From: Streptomyces mangrovisoli
GTDB lineage: Bacteria > Actinomycetota > Actinomycetes > Streptomycetales > Streptomycetaceae
NCBI RefSeq assembly: GCF_000974985.2
Contig: NZ_LAVA02000068.1
Span: 1 to 43,561 of the forward strand
DNA: 43,561 nt
Reading direction: 5' to 3'
Each line of letters begins with the position of its first letter. Position 1 is the first letter of the stretch. Shown piece after piece: positions 33,964 through 43,561 of the stretch. The translations under genes were made by a program, and so were the position numbers. The notes beneath the pieces are model-generated. The model had not been told where the DNA came from. It worked only from the letters and a program-made list of their open reading frames with translations, and searched no databases.

Positions 33964-35184
33964 ATGACGGGACGTCCCGGAAGGACGGGCAAGGGCGCGA
34001 GCCAGGCCGGCGCGGGCGATCTGCTGGAGCTCGTGCGCAGCGGGCGGGCGACCACGCGCGGCGCGCTCCAGCAGGCCACCGGGCTGTCCCGGGCGACCGT
34101 CGGGCAGCGCCTGGACCGGCTGTTCCGGGCGGGCTGGCTGCGCGAGGGCGCGGGCGGCCCGGTCGACTCGCCGCTCGGCGGGCGCCCCTCCATCACGCTG
34201 GAGTTCGACGACTCCCATGCCGTCGTGCTCGCCGCCGACCTCGACACCCGGCACGCGCGCGCGGCCGTGCTCACCCTGACCGGCGAGCTGCTCGCCGAGC
34301 GCGCCGGCACGCTGGTGATCGAGGACGGCCCCGACGCGGTCCTCGGCGAGCTGGGCGGATGGTTCGCCGGGCTGCTGGAGCGGGCCGGGCAGTCGGTGGA
34401 CGACGTCTGCGGGATCGGGCTCGCGGTGCCCGGACCGGTCGACAGCGAGACCGGCCGGGTCGTGCAGCCCCCGATGATGCCCGGCTGGGACGGCTACGAC
34501 ATACGGGGCCGGCTCGCCCGTGCCTTCACCGAGCGCACCGGCGCCCCGGCCGTGCCGGTCCTCGTCGACAACGACGCGAACCTGATGGCGTACGGCGAAC
34601 AGCGCACCGGATACCCCGACTGCTCGGCGTTCGTCCTGGTCAAGGTGTCGACGGGCATCGGCGCCGGGGTCGTGGTGGACGGCTCGGTCTACCGCGGGAT
34701 CGACGGCGGCGCGGGCGACATCGGCCATATCCGGGTGGGCGCGGAGGCGCTGTGCCGGTGCGGTTCCTACGGCTGCCTCGCCGCCGTCGCCAGCGGTGGC
34801 GCGGTGGCCCGGCGGCTCGCGGAGGCCGGGGTGAGCGCCTCCTCCGGCTCGGACGTGCGCGGGCTGCTGGCGGACGGGCACCCGGAGGCGACGGCGCTGG
34901 CCCGGGAGGCCGGGCGGCGGGTCGGGGACGTCCTCGCGACCGTCGTCACGCTGCTCAACCCGGGCGTGCTGATGATCGCGGGCGACCTGGCCGGCACGCC
35001 GTTCCTGACCGGCGTACGGGAACTGCTCTACCAGCGGGCGCTGCCGCGCTCGACCGCTCATCTGGACGTGGTCACCTCGCGGCTCGGGGAGCGGGCGGGC
35101 CTGGTCGGGGCCGGGGCGCTGGTGGTGGAGCACCTGTACGCGCCCGAACGGGTGGAGGAGCGCCTGTCGGCGCTGGGGGTGTGA
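33964..35184 (+). CDS. ROK-family transcriptional regulator
   Basis: A 406-residue ROK protein with an N-terminal winged helix (about 15-65: LLELVRSGRATTRGALQQATGLSRATVGQRLDRL) and a sugar-kinase-like domain. The kinase fold shows VLAADLDTRHARAAV, VPVLVDNDANLMAYGE and the zinc motif GHIRVG...CRCGSYGC. The glutamate that normally follows in CxCGxxGCxE is Ala here, which may affect sugar phosphorylation but is compatible with a pure sensor role. It is divergent from the two glycosidases, so it probably represses them until their sugar appears. The ATG at 33964 follows AAGGGGG with good spacing; GTG 33958 is an alternative. Confidence 0.92.
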   Translation: MTGRPGRTGKGASQAGAGDLLELVRSGRATTRGALQQATGLSRATVGQRLDRLFRAGWLREGAGGPVDSPLGGRPSITLEFDDSHAVVLAADLDTRHARAAVLTLTGELLAERAGTLVIEDGPDAVLGELGGWFAGLLERAGQSVDDVCGIGLAVPGPVDSETGRVVQPPMMPGWDGYDIRGRLARAFTERTGAPAVPVLVDNDANLMAYGEQRTGYPDCSAFVLVKVSTGIGAGVVVDGSVYRGIDGGAGDIGHIRVGAEALCRCGSYGCLAAVASGGAVARRLAEAGVSASSGSDVRGLLADGHPEATALAREAGRRVGDVLATVVTLLNPGVLMIAGDLAGTPFLTGVRELLYQRALPRSTAHLDVVTSRLGERAGLVGAGALVVEHLYAPERVEERLSALGV

Positions 35185-35591
35185 CGGGCGCGTTTCCGTT
35201 CCACGACCACGTCCGCATGGTGAAATTCCGGCGCCTGTGAAAGCGTGATTCTCGCCACCCTTGATAAGGGATGCGCTCAGATGAGCGGATCATGGGCGAC
35301 TGCACTTCCTCAAGGGGTGGCACTGGGTGCCACCCCTTGATCGTTCATCGATCGAAATCAGACGTGGAGTGAGCTGCTCATTTGAGCGCCATGGCGGCCC
35401 CTGAGGGCGCAGTTGCGTTCAAGAAGTGAAAACATCCGGCCCCGACGGCTTGCCAAGCTTTGACTTTCGATCCGCTGGCGGACGACTGGTTACGGGCGCA
35501 TGACGCGCGAGTGGACGTACCCATGAGCCTTCGATCTGGGTATGTTCCTGGCCGTCAGGGCAGCCACCGAGTCCTCGAGGAGTCGAGACCC
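35185..35591. other. 407-base gap before ppdK
   Basis: This stretch has lower GC than its surroundings and no convincing gene. It holds the ROK terminator hairpin (35310-35340), the palindrome CGCCATGGCG near 35387-35396, a TTGACT at 35460-35465 and a -10-like TATGTT at 35541-35546 close to ppdK. An open frame continues upstream from ppdK to 35460, but it has no ribosome site and diverges from the conserved protein start. A long leader or small RNA is possible. Confidence 0.5.
35310..35340. terminator. Perfect 13-bp hairpin after the ROK gene
   Basis: TCAAGGGGTGGCA and TGCCACCCCTTGA pair perfectly around CTGGG, 125 bases after the ROK stop. Confidence 0.75.
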
Positions 35592-38312
<2,721 letters not shown>

Positions 38313-38385
38313 CGGCACCGAACCCCGGAGCCGACGTCCGTCCCCGACCCTCAGCACCGATGGGCGACGGCTCCGGACCACCAGG

Positions 38386-38416
38386 AGGGCGGCACCCTGT
38401 GCGGGGGTGCCGCCCT
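38386..38416 (+). terminator. Hairpin terminator after ppdK
   Basis: AGGGCGGCACCC and GGGTGCCGCCCT pair perfectly over 12 bases around TGTGCGG, 73 bases after the ppdK stop. Confidence 0.8.
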
Positions 38417-38471
38417 TCAGGGCATGGCCTGGCCCAGAGTGTCAAGACAACGCTCTGTGCCACCCCGTTGC

Positions 38472-38477
38472 TATCGT
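38472..38477 (+). promoter_or_regulatory. Probable -10 (TATCGT) of the lipoprotein gene
   Basis: TATCGT ends six bases before GTG 38484, which has no ribosome site, so a leaderless transcript is likely. A TGTC/GACA inverted repeat (38440-38449) lies just upstream. Confidence 0.4.
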
Positions 38478-38483
38478 GTCCGC

Positions 38484-38924
38484 GTGCATCGGACCACCCT
38501 GAAAATCTGCGCCGCGCTGGCGCCGTTTCTGCTGCTCAGCGCATGTGCAGGCAGTCAGCCGACGACCAAGGTCGCGGCTGGCCGAATCGCCGGGAACTGG
38601 GTGGGACCGCACGGCGAGAAGTTCAGCTTTGCCCCTGACCGGACCTTCGCAGCCAGTCATCTCGACTCGAAGAACCTCGTTGAGGCAATGTGCACCGGAA
38701 AGCCCTCCGAAGGCGGCTGGGCTTTCTACGTGGCAGAGGGCAAGAACACCGAAATCGCGGAGAAGACCGCCAAGTCCGGCTCCTGGATCGGTCTTTCGTT
38801 CCACGGTGCGGCCGAGGACTGCCGCATCGACCTCGCGGTGGTGGACGGCGGCACGGCGTTGTGCGCGACGGACGACCGGGATGCGCCGTGCGGGTTGGAC
38901 GTGAAGTTCACCAAGGAGTCGTAA
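38484..38924 (+). CDS. Small lipoprotein of unknown function
   Basis: A 146-residue secreted lipoprotein. Residues 1-18 form the signal, ending in lipobox LLSAC. The mature domain is about 125 residues, with four more cysteines (MCTGK, DCRID, LCATD, PCGLD) that could form two disulfides. The beta-rich segment GNWVGPHGEKFSFAPDRTF recalls lipocalin-like small lipoproteins, but I cannot assign a family. I chose GTG 38484 because it gives a short, proper signal peptide; the longer frame from 38424 would add a basic stretch of 20 residues before it. It stands alone between ppdK and a convergent SDR gene. Confidence 0.75.
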   Translation: MHRTTLKICAALAPFLLLSACAGSQPTTKVAAGRIAGNWVGPHGEKFSFAPDRTFAASHLDSKNLVEAMCTGKPSEGGWAFYVAEGKNTEIAEKTAKSGSWIGLSFHGAAEDCRIDLAVVDGGTALCATDDRDAPCGLDVKFTKES

Positions 38925-39005
38925 CGGTGCGGTCCGTCGTGTGCGCGGTGGGGTGAGGGGGGCGGGCCGGGGCGGTCGGTGTGCGCTGCCCGTTCGGACC
39001 CGGTG

Positions 39006-39806
39006 TCAGGCCGTCGCGCCGCTGTCCACGACCAGGTCCGTGCCGACCACCGACGCCGCGTCGTCCGAGGCCAGGTAGAGGACGGCTGCCGCGACCTCGC
39101 GGGTCGCCGCTATGCGGCCCAGGGGCAGGGCGGTGCGGGCGCGGGTGGCGCGGTCCGACTCCGTCTCGCCGGGGCGCAGCGACATGGGGGTGTCGGTCGC
39201 GCCGGGGCTCACCGCGTTGATGCGTACGCCGTCCCCGATGTGGTCGCGGGCCGCGCCCCGGCTGAGCGCGGCCACGGCCGCCTTGGTGGCCGCGTACGCG
39301 GTGGCCCCGGGGACGCGGGCATGGGCGCCGAACGTGGACGCGACGTTGACGATCGCGCCGCCGGACTCCTGTCCGGCCATCCGGCGGACCTGGGCGCGCA
39401 GGGCCAGGAAGACGCCGGTGACGTTGGTCTCCAGCTGGTCCTGCCAGTCCGCCTCGGACAGCTCGGCCAGCGGCGCGCCGCCGCGGAACACCCCGGCGTT
39501 GTTGACCGCCACGTCCAGCGAGCCGAAGCGGTCCACGGCGGCCCGCACCAGGGCCTCGTGGTCGGCGGCCCGGGAGACGTCGGCGGTGACCGCGAGGGCC
39601 TTGCCGCCCAGCTCCTCGATCAGCTGGACGGTCCGCGTCAGCGGGTCGTGGCGCCGGCCCGCCACGACGACCCGGGCGCCCTCCGCGGCGAACGCGAGGG
39701 CGATCGCCCGGCCGATGCCGGAGCCCGCGCCGGTGACCAGCGCGGTCCGGTCCGTGAAGCGGGCGGCGGCCGATGTGGTGGTGGCCGAGAGGGTGGTGGT
39801 GGGCAT
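39006..39806 (-). CDS. SDR-family oxidoreductase
   Basis: A 266-residue classical short-chain dehydrogenase/reductase. The Rossmann glycine motif is TGAGSGIG (25-32), NNAG is at 102-105, and the catalytic residues are S157, Y171 and K175. The dinucleotide preference is probably NADP(H), since basic residues follow strand 2 (VVVAGRRHD). The Ser/Thr/Ala-rich first 15 residues are an extension. It lies after a TetR regulator in the same direction, and a palindrome just before its start matches one at the TetR promoter. The substrate is unknown. Confidence 0.92.
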   Translation of the reverse strand: MPTTTLSATTTSAAARFTDRTALVTGAGSGIGRAIALAFAAEGARVVVAGRRHDPLTRTVQLIEELGGKALAVTADVSRAADHEALVRAAVDRFGSLDVAVNNAGVFRGGAPLAELSEADWQDQLETNVTGVFLALRAQVRRMAGQESGGAIVNVASTFGAHARVPGATAYAATKAAVAALSRGAARDHIGDGVRINAVSPGATDTPMSLRPGETESDRATRARTALPLGRIAATREVAAAVLYLASDDAASVVGTDLVVDSGATA

Positions 39807-39820
39807 GAGGTCCCCTGTTC

Positions 39821-39836
39821 TTGACCGATCGGTTCA
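39821..39836. promoter_or_regulatory. TetR-type operator before the SDR gene
   Basis: The sequence TTGACCGATCGGTTCA has a perfect ACCGATCGGT core. It lies 15 bases upstream of the SDR ATG. On the minus strand it contains CGATCGGTCAAGAA, also found at the tetR promoter (40484-40502). Confidence 0.65.
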
Positions 39837-39853
39837 GTATGAGATGACAGAGA

Positions 39854-39875
39854 AGCCCCTCGCCGTCGAGGGGCT
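39854..39875 (-). terminator. Hairpin just after the tetR stop
   Basis: AGCCCCTCG and CGAGGGGCT pair perfectly around CCGT, directly adjoining the tetR stop codon. It may separate tetR from the SDR gene. Confidence 0.6.
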
Positions 39876-39876
39876 C

Positions 39877-40461
39877 TCAGTCGAGCAGGGTCAGCGCCTG
39901 TTCCGCCGCGTCCCGTACCCGGGCCGGGTCGGTGGACGCCTTGCCGACCAGCCGCAGGCCCTGCAGCAGTACCAGCAGCATCCGGGCGAGGGTGAGCGGG
40001 TCGCGGTCGGCGGGCAGTTCGCCCTGTTCGCGGGCGCGGACCAGGGCCGTGTGCAGAACCGTCTCCAGACGGTCCCAGCTGCGCTCGACCCGCCGCGCCG
40101 CGGCGGGGTCGTGCGGGGCCAGCTCGGCCGCCGTGTTGGTCACGAAACACCCGTTACGCCGCAGGTCGTCGGCGGTCGCCTCGTCCGCGTAGCGGCGCAC
40201 GAGGGCGCGTACGGCGGGCAGTGCGGGACCGGGCCGGGACAGCTCCCGCACATGGGTGCCGTGCCCGGCCCGGTCGTAGCGTTCCAGTGCCTTCAGGTAC
40301 AGATCGTGCTTGTTGCCGAAGGTCGCGTAGAGGCTGGCGCGCCCGATGCCGAGGTGCTCGACCAGGTCCGTCATCGACGTCGCCTCGTAGCCGCGCCGCC
40401 AGAACAGCTCCAGCGCCGCCCCGAGCGCCGCGTCGGGGTCGAACTCCTTGGTCCTCGCCAT
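39877..40461 (-). CDS. TetR/AcrR-family regulator
   Basis: A 194-residue TetR repressor. Helix-turn-helix at about 10-56 (DAALGAALELFWRRGYEATSMTDLVEHLGIGRASLYATFGNKHDLYLKALERY) and a C-terminal domain of the TetR_C_16/YcdC-like type (GCFVTNTAAELAPHDPAAARRVERSW). The pattern NGCFVTNTAAE with its cysteine occurs in regulators that sense electrophiles or quinones, but that is only suggestive. Start ATG 40461 lies seven bases after TACGCT (leaderless). The gene precedes the SDR oxidoreductase and probably represses it and itself. Confidence 0.93.
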   Translation of the reverse strand: MARTKEFDPDAALGAALELFWRRGYEATSMTDLVEHLGIGRASLYATFGNKHDLYLKALERYDRAGHGTHVRELSRPGPALPAVRALVRRYADEATADDLRRNGCFVTNTAAELAPHDPAAARRVERSWDRLETVLHTALVRAREQGELPADRDPLTLARMLLVLLQGLRLVGKASTDPARVRDAAEQALTLLD

Positions 40462-40468
40462 GCGCCGC

Positions 40469-40500
40469 AGCGTAGGCAGGGATGGAACGATCGGTCAAGA
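40469..40500 (-). promoter_or_regulatory. tetR promoter with operator overlapping -35
   Basis: On the minus strand TTGACC (40498-40493) and TACGCT (40474-40469) are 18 bases apart, with the ATG seven bases after the -10. GGAACGATCGGTCAAGA (40484-40500, plus strand) overlaps the -35 and also the nirD stop codon (40497-40495). Confidence 0.65.
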
Positions 40501-40869
40501 AAGTTCGGCGGCGACCGCCTGCGCGGCGCGGATGTCGTACGTCGGGATGCGGACCGACTCGTCGTCCAGGCACTGGCCCGACAGCAGGTCGAAGCGCTGC
40601 TTCAGCAGGGGGGAGGCGACGAACGGGCGGCCCCGGTGGGTGCCGGTCAGGCCGCGGGAGAGGACCGCGGCGCCGCCGAACGGGTCGCGGTTGCCGACCG
40701 CGTACAGGGTGCCCTCGCGGTCCCGGAACAGCGCCACCTGGCGTCCGTCGGGCAGCAGGGCCGCCACCCCCCGGCCGGGGACCAGCCGGGTGAGGTCGCA
40801 CACCGTGAACCAGTCGCCGTCGAGCAGCAGCTGGACCTTCAGGTCGGTGGTCTCGGGAGCCAGGGTCAT
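40495..40869 (-). CDS. nirD: Nitrite reductase small subunit NirD
   Basis: A 124-residue Rieske-like protein that pairs with NirB. The fold is recognisable (WFTVCDLTRLVPGRGVAALLPDGRQVALFR, GTLYAVGNRDPFGGAAVLSRGLTG, SPLLKQRFDLLSGQCLDDE). As in other NirD proteins the cysteine/histidine cluster ligands are replaced (NRDPF), so no iron-sulfur centre is expected. Its ATG overlaps the nirB stop (ATGA). Its 3' end carries the tetR operator. Confidence 0.95.
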   Translation of the reverse strand: MTLAPETTDLKVQLLLDGDWFTVCDLTRLVPGRGVAALLPDGRQVALFRDREGTLYAVGNRDPFGGAAVLSRGLTGTHRGRPFVASPLLKQRFDLLSGQCLDDESVRIPTYDIRAAQAVAAELS

Positions 40870-43475
40870 CGGGCGCTTCCTTCCAGGAGGTCTTCGGCGG
40901 GACGCATGCCGATCGACAGCAGCGGCAGGTCGGGCTTGATCTGGTCGCGCTCCGGGACGAAGGCGACGACCGGGTCGGGCGTGTCGGGGGCGTTGACGAA
41001 GGACACGAACCGGGCGAGCTTCTCCGGGTCCTCGATGGTCCCGGCCCATTCGTCGCGGTAGTGGGCCACATGCGCCGTCATCAGCGACTCCAGCTCCTCG
41101 CAGATGCCGAGGGAGTCCTCCACCACCACCTCGCGCACATGGTCCAGGCCGCCCGGGATCCGCTCCAGCCAGGTCGAGGTCCGCTCGAGGCGGTCCGCGG
41201 TGCGGATGTAGAACATCAGGAACCGGTCGATCAGGCGCACGAGTTCGGCGTCCGAGAGGTCCTGCGCCAGCAGGTCCGCGTGGCGCGGGGTCGCGCCGCC
41301 GTTGCCGCCGACGTAGAGGTTCCAGCCGTTCGCGGTGGCGATGACGCCGAAGTCCTTCGACTGGGCCTCGGCGCACTCGCGGGCGCATCCGGAGACCGCG
41401 GACTTCAGCTTGTGCGGCGACCTGAGCCCCCGGTACCGCAGCTCCAGGTCGATCGCCATGCGCACGGAGTCCTGGACGCCGTAACGGCACCAGGTCTGCC
41501 CCACGCAGGACTTGACGGTGCGCAGCGCCTTTCCGTACGCGTGGCCCGACTCGAAGCCCGCGTCGACCAACCGTGCCCAGATCAGGGGCAGTTGTTCCAC
41601 CCGGGCGCCGAACAGGTCGATCCGCTGACCGCCGGTGATCTTCGTGTAGAGGCCGAAGTCCCGGGCCACCTCGCCGATGACGATCAGCTTCTCCGGGGTG
41701 ATCTCCCCGCCGGGGATGCGCGGGACGACCGAATAGGAACCGTTCTTCTGGAGGTTGGCGAGGAAGTGGTCGTTGGTGTCCTGGAGGGCGGCCTGCTCGC
41801 CGTCCAGGACGTAGCCGCTCGCGCCGATGCTGGGGGCGAGCGAGGCGATGATCGAGCCCACGGCCGGCTTGCAGACCTCGCAGCCGTCGCCGCCCCGCGC
41901 GCCCTCGCGGCCGTAGCGGTCGAGCAGGTCCTGGTAGGTGTTGATGCGCAGGGCGAGCGCGATCTCGTACAGCTCCTCGCGGGTCCGCGCGAAGCAGCCG
42001 CACAGGCCCTTGTCGACCTCGACGCCGTTCGCGGCCAGCTCGGCGTCGACCAGCTGCCCGAGCACCTTCACGCAACTGCCGCAGCCCGTACCGGCCTTGG
42101 TGCACTTCTTCACCTCGGGCACCGACGTGCACGCGTGGTCGGTGACCGCGCCGCGGATCGTGCCCTTGGTGACGTTGTGGCAGGAGCAGATCACCGCCTC
42201 GTCCGGCAGCGCGGACGGGCCGAACTGGACCGGCCCGCCGGCGCCCGCGGGCAGCACCAGCGACTCCGGCGCGATCGGCGGGACCGTCCCGGTGAGCGCG
42301 CGCAGCGTGCCGTACGTCTCCGCGTCGCCGACCAGGATGCCGCCGAGCAGCGTGCCGTCCCGGCCGATGACCAGCTTCTTGTACAGGCCGGAGCGGGCGT
42401 CGGAGTAGACGACGTCCAGGCAGTCCGCGGCGGTGCCGTGCGCGTCGCCGAAGGACGCGACGTCCACGCCGAGCAGCTTCAGCTTCGTGGACAGGTCGGC
42501 GCCGGTGAAGGACGCCTCGTCCGCGGCGATCGTCGCGGCCGCGGTCTCGGCCTGCTCGTAGCCCGGCGCGACCAGGCCGTACACCCGGCCGTCGGATGCC
42601 AGCGCGCACTCGCCGATCGCGAAGACCCGCTCGTCGCCGACCGTACGGCACTGCGCGTCGACCGTGATGCCGCCGCGCTCGCCGACCACCAGGCCGCAGT
42701 CCCGGGCCAGTTGATCGCGGGGCCGCACACCGGCGCTGAACACCACCAGATCCGTGGCCAGTTCGGAACCGTCGGACAGCTTCATGCCGGTGACCGCGCC
42801 GTCGGTGCCGGTGACGATCTCCTGCGTGCCGGTGCCGGTGTGCACCGTCAGGCCCATCTCCTCGATGGTCCGCAGCAGGGCCGCGCCACCGCCCTCGTCG
42901 ACCTGCACGGGCATCAGCCGGGGCGCGAACTCCACGATGTGGGTGGCCAGTCCGAGGCCCTTCAGCGCGCCGGCCGCCTCCAGGCCGAGCAGCCCGCCGC
43001 CGACCACCGCGCCCGTCGTCGCCCGCGACCTCGCGTACTCCTCGATGGCGAGCAGGTCCTCGATGGTGCGGTAGACGAAGCAGCCCTCGGCGTCCTTGCC
43101 CGGGACGGGCGGCACGAACGGGTAGGAGCCGGTGGCGAGGACGAGGACGTCGTAGTCGAACACCCGGCCGGAGCGGGCCGTCACCGTGCGCGCCGCGCGG
43201 TCGACGTGCTCCGCCGGGTCGCCGACGTACAGCTCGATGCCGTGGTCCTCGATGAACCGCGGGTCGGTCAGGGAGAGTTCCTCGGCGCTGCGGCCCGAGA
43301 AGTACGAGGTGAGCTGGACCCGGTCGTAGGCGGGGCGCGGCTCCTCGCACAGCACGACCACGCGGTGGGTGGCGGTCAGGCCGCGTTCGGCCAGGGCTTC
43401 GAGGAAGCGCTGGCCGACCATGCCGTGGCCGACGAGCACGATCGTGGGGGTGGCCCCCGGGGTGGCGGCGGTCAT
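40866..43475 (-). CDS. nirB: NADH-dependent nitrite reductase large subunit NirB
   Basis: An 869-residue cytoplasmic flavoprotein that reduces nitrite to ammonium with NAD(P)H for nitrogen assimilation. The N terminus has the FAD site VLVGHGMVGQRF and the NAD site VVGGGLLGLEAAGAL. The middle has the BFD-like [2Fe-2S] domain (ICSCHNVTKGTI...CTKAGTGCGSC). The C-terminal half is the sirohaem/[4Fe-4S] reductase, with cluster cysteines in SCVGQTWCRYG and SGCARECAEAQ. Length is normal for the family. It starts at ATG 43475 with GGAGGC upstream. The promoter lies mostly beyond the window end; a nitrate- or GlnR-type site is not visible in the 86 bases available. Confidence 0.97.
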   Translation of the reverse strand: MTAATPGATPTIVLVGHGMVGQRFLEALAERGLTATHRVVVLCEEPRPAYDRVQLTSYFSGRSAEELSLTDPRFIEDHGIELYVGDPAEHVDRAARTVTARSGRVFDYDVLVLATGSYPFVPPVPGKDAEGCFVYRTIEDLLAIEEYARSRATTGAVVGGGLLGLEAAGALKGLGLATHIVEFAPRLMPVQVDEGGGAALLRTIEEMGLTVHTGTGTQEIVTGTDGAVTGMKLSDGSELATDLVVFSAGVRPRDQLARDCGLVVGERGGITVDAQCRTVGDERVFAIGECALASDGRVYGLVAPGYEQAETAAATIAADEASFTGADLSTKLKLLGVDVASFGDAHGTAADCLDVVYSDARSGLYKKLVIGRDGTLLGGILVGDAETYGTLRALTGTVPPIAPESLVLPAGAGGPVQFGPSALPDEAVICSCHNVTKGTIRGAVTDHACTSVPEVKKCTKAGTGCGSCVKVLGQLVDAELAANGVEVDKGLCGCFARTREELYEIALALRINTYQDLLDRYGREGARGGDGCEVCKPAVGSIIASLAPSIGASGYVLDGEQAALQDTNDHFLANLQKNGSYSVVPRIPGGEITPEKLIVIGEVARDFGLYTKITGGQRIDLFGARVEQLPLIWARLVDAGFESGHAYGKALRTVKSCVGQTWCRYGVQDSVRMAIDLELRYRGLRSPHKLKSAVSGCARECAEAQSKDFGVIATANGWNLYVGGNGGATPRHADLLAQDLSDAELVRLIDRFLMFYIRTADRLERTSTWLERIPGGLDHVREVVVEDSLGICEELESLMTAHVAHYRDEWAGTIEDPEKLARFVSFVNAPDTPDPVVAFVPERDQIKPDLPLLSIGMRPAEDLLEGSAR

Positions 43476-43561
43476 CGGGAGCCTCCGTCGTGGACGGTCG
43501 CGCAGGGGCCCACGGCCTGGGTGGGGCGGGGGTCTGCGGGTGCGGGTGTGTGGGGTGCGGG

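Noticed and set aside
35460..35591. Extended N terminus of PPDK
   Set aside because: The extra residues have no similarity to PPDK and span likely promoter sequences; conserved sequence starts after the GTG at 35592.
43476..43561. Promoter of nirBD
   Set aside because: Only 86 bases are available and no convincing -10/-35 or GlnR-type site is visible, so no call is made.

Overview
The window is high-GC, gene-dense DNA with GTG/TTG starts, ATGA/GTGA start-stop overlaps and many probable leaderless promoters. It also has actinobacterial gene sets (SigE-family sigma factor, Zur-znuACB, GlyRS, RecO-UppS, Dus, PpdK, NirBD). These features point to a Streptomyces chromosome. The order recO-uppS-zur-znuBCA-glyS ... 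dus ... ppdK ... nirBD matches, as I remember it, the core of the S. coelicolor chromosome, so this is core-genome DNA carrying accessory insertions. I see no rRNA or tRNA genes, insertion sequences, prophage or CRISPR array.

Layout. (1) 122-817: a zinc-ribbon/TerB-like protein. (2) 902-10025: a probable sialic-acid module. It holds a secreted sialidase, a DapA/NanA-family lyase, and a peptide-type ABC importer made of a lipoprotein binding protein, a permease, a fused permease-ATPase and an ATPase. A divergent FadR/GntR regulator completes it. Repeated GGACGT hexamers lie at both divergent promoters. A cluster of inverted repeats lies at 2116-2396. (3) 10044-11674: a SigE-family sigma factor and a membrane protein that may be its anti-sigma factor. 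(4) 11931-18892: recO, uppS, a YcxB-like membrane protein, zur, znuB, znuC, znuA and glyS. Two candidate Zur sites cover the znuA promoter.

(5) 19072-26509: accessory metabolism, resistance and regulation. It holds an aldo/keto reductase with a TetR regulator, a beta-lactamase-fold serine hydrolase, a 73-residue zinc-finger-like protein, a DHA2 exporter divergent from an XRE/MmyB-type regulator, and a second MFS exporter. (6) 26605-30207: the tRNA dihydrouridine synthase and a membrane sulfatase/LtaS-type protein with a long Glu/Ala-rich N-terminal tail. (7) 30374-35184: two translationally coupled six-hairpin glycosidases, one with a TTA codon, divergent from a ROK regulator. (8) 35592-38924: ppdK and a small lipoprotein. 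(9) 39006-43475: an SDR oxidoreductase and a TetR regulator sharing an operator-like palindrome, then the assimilatory nitrite reductase genes nirB and nirD.

The most unusual observations are these. Two exact 41-bp units sit between the permease and the permease-ATPase genes (6410-6492) and form a chain of ATGA-linked 14-codon mini-ORFs. A family of ten GCGCAGTTCCCCGCGCCCC repeats always occurs in balanced inverted pairs, and one pair sits between divergent genes. Several regulator/target pairs have clearly readable operators. Nothing here looks like a wholly new defence or mobile system.
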